From positions 1-26,207 of the forward strand of contig JAHBVH010000102.1 in NCBI GenBank assembly GCA_019637645.1: a stretch of 26,207 nucleotides of DNA. Direction: 5' to 3'. Each line of letters opens with the position of its first letter. Within the stretch, counting starts at the first letter, position 1. The stretch comes from Caldilineaceae bacterium (lineage in GTDB: Bacteria; Chloroflexota; Anaerolineae; Caldilineales; Caldilineaceae). The position numbers were made by a program, and so were the translations under genes. Below, piece by piece: positions 26,066-26,207 of this stretch. A model generated the notes under the pieces. It did not search any database. It was not told where the DNA came from and saw nothing but the letters and a program-made list of their open reading frames with translations.

Positions 26066-26207
26066 AACAAACATTCATCTGATTAAATATGCCATTGTTG
26101 GCGATACTAATTAAAAGTACCGTTTTGTTACTGAATAGCTGATTCAACAAGAGGATTCGCTTAGAGATTAGGAAGAGGGTGTGAGGAAGAGAGAAGTGTG
26201 AGGAGGT

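Noticed and set aside
26066..26207. Search for a gene or RNA in the right-hand end
   Set aside because: AT-rich then purine-rich sequence with no frame of note, no hairpin with a T-run and no recognisable RNA.

Overview
The window looks like a stretch of chromosome from a Chloroflexota bacterium, probably one of the filamentous lineages. This is inference, not a database match. The clues are the mix of gene types, moderately high GC in the genes set against AT-rich spacers, and a secreted protein carrying a short F-L-P-L-V-L stretch just after its signal peptide, a habit of secreted Chloroflexota proteins. No tRNA, rRNA, CRISPR array or intact insertion sequence was seen.

Layout. (1) 1-7878, minus strand: the first 2,626 codons of a giant secreted protein that runs off the left edge. 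After a signal peptide and an Ala/Pro-rich linker come three tandem modules of 948, 902 and at least 675 codons. Each module has SpaA/DUF11-like, SdrD-B-like, large propeller-like, SdrD-B-like and DUF5979-like parts. (2) 7879-9643: AT-rich, without a convincing intact gene but rich in inverted repeats, including a 26-bp perfect stem. It also holds what looks like a decayed second copy of the leader and signal-peptide region of the giant gene. (3) 9644-10267, minus: a secreted CAP/SCP (YkwD-like) protein with a good sigma70-type promoter. (4) 10986-12419, plus: a MurJ/MviN family flippase, ending in a strong hairpin terminator. (5) 12607-14142, minus: GpmI phosphoglycerate mutase with its own promoter. 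(6) 14254-22517, minus: a five-gene block encoding, in transcription order, a heparinase II/III-like protein, an APH-fold kinase, a GH95 fucosidase-type hydrolase, a creatininase-family amidohydrolase, and a protein with two metallo-beta-lactamase domains. (7) 22656-23579, minus: an EamA transporter. (8) 23728-25959, minus: a hybrid histidine kinase with a near-consensus promoter.

How the genes may work together. The block 14254-22517 reads as a carbohydrate-use cluster. A uronic-acid-type lyase and a GH95 enzyme would release sugars, a small-molecule kinase could phosphorylate one product, and two metal-dependent hydrolases joined by a 4-bp ATGA overlap could open a cyclic amide or lactone. 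None of the five has a recognisable signal peptide, so they probably act in the cytoplasm on imported oligosaccharides. No dedicated glycan importer lies in the window; the EamA carrier is only a candidate exporter or metabolite transporter. The giant modular protein, the CAP protein and MurJ are cell-surface functions with no visible link to this cluster.

Most unusual items: the roughly 900-residue tandem modules with near-identical flanks and diverged propellers; the double metallo-beta-lactamase protein, whose two active sites have lost different ligands; and the palindrome-rich spacer with a decayed copy of the giant gene's start.
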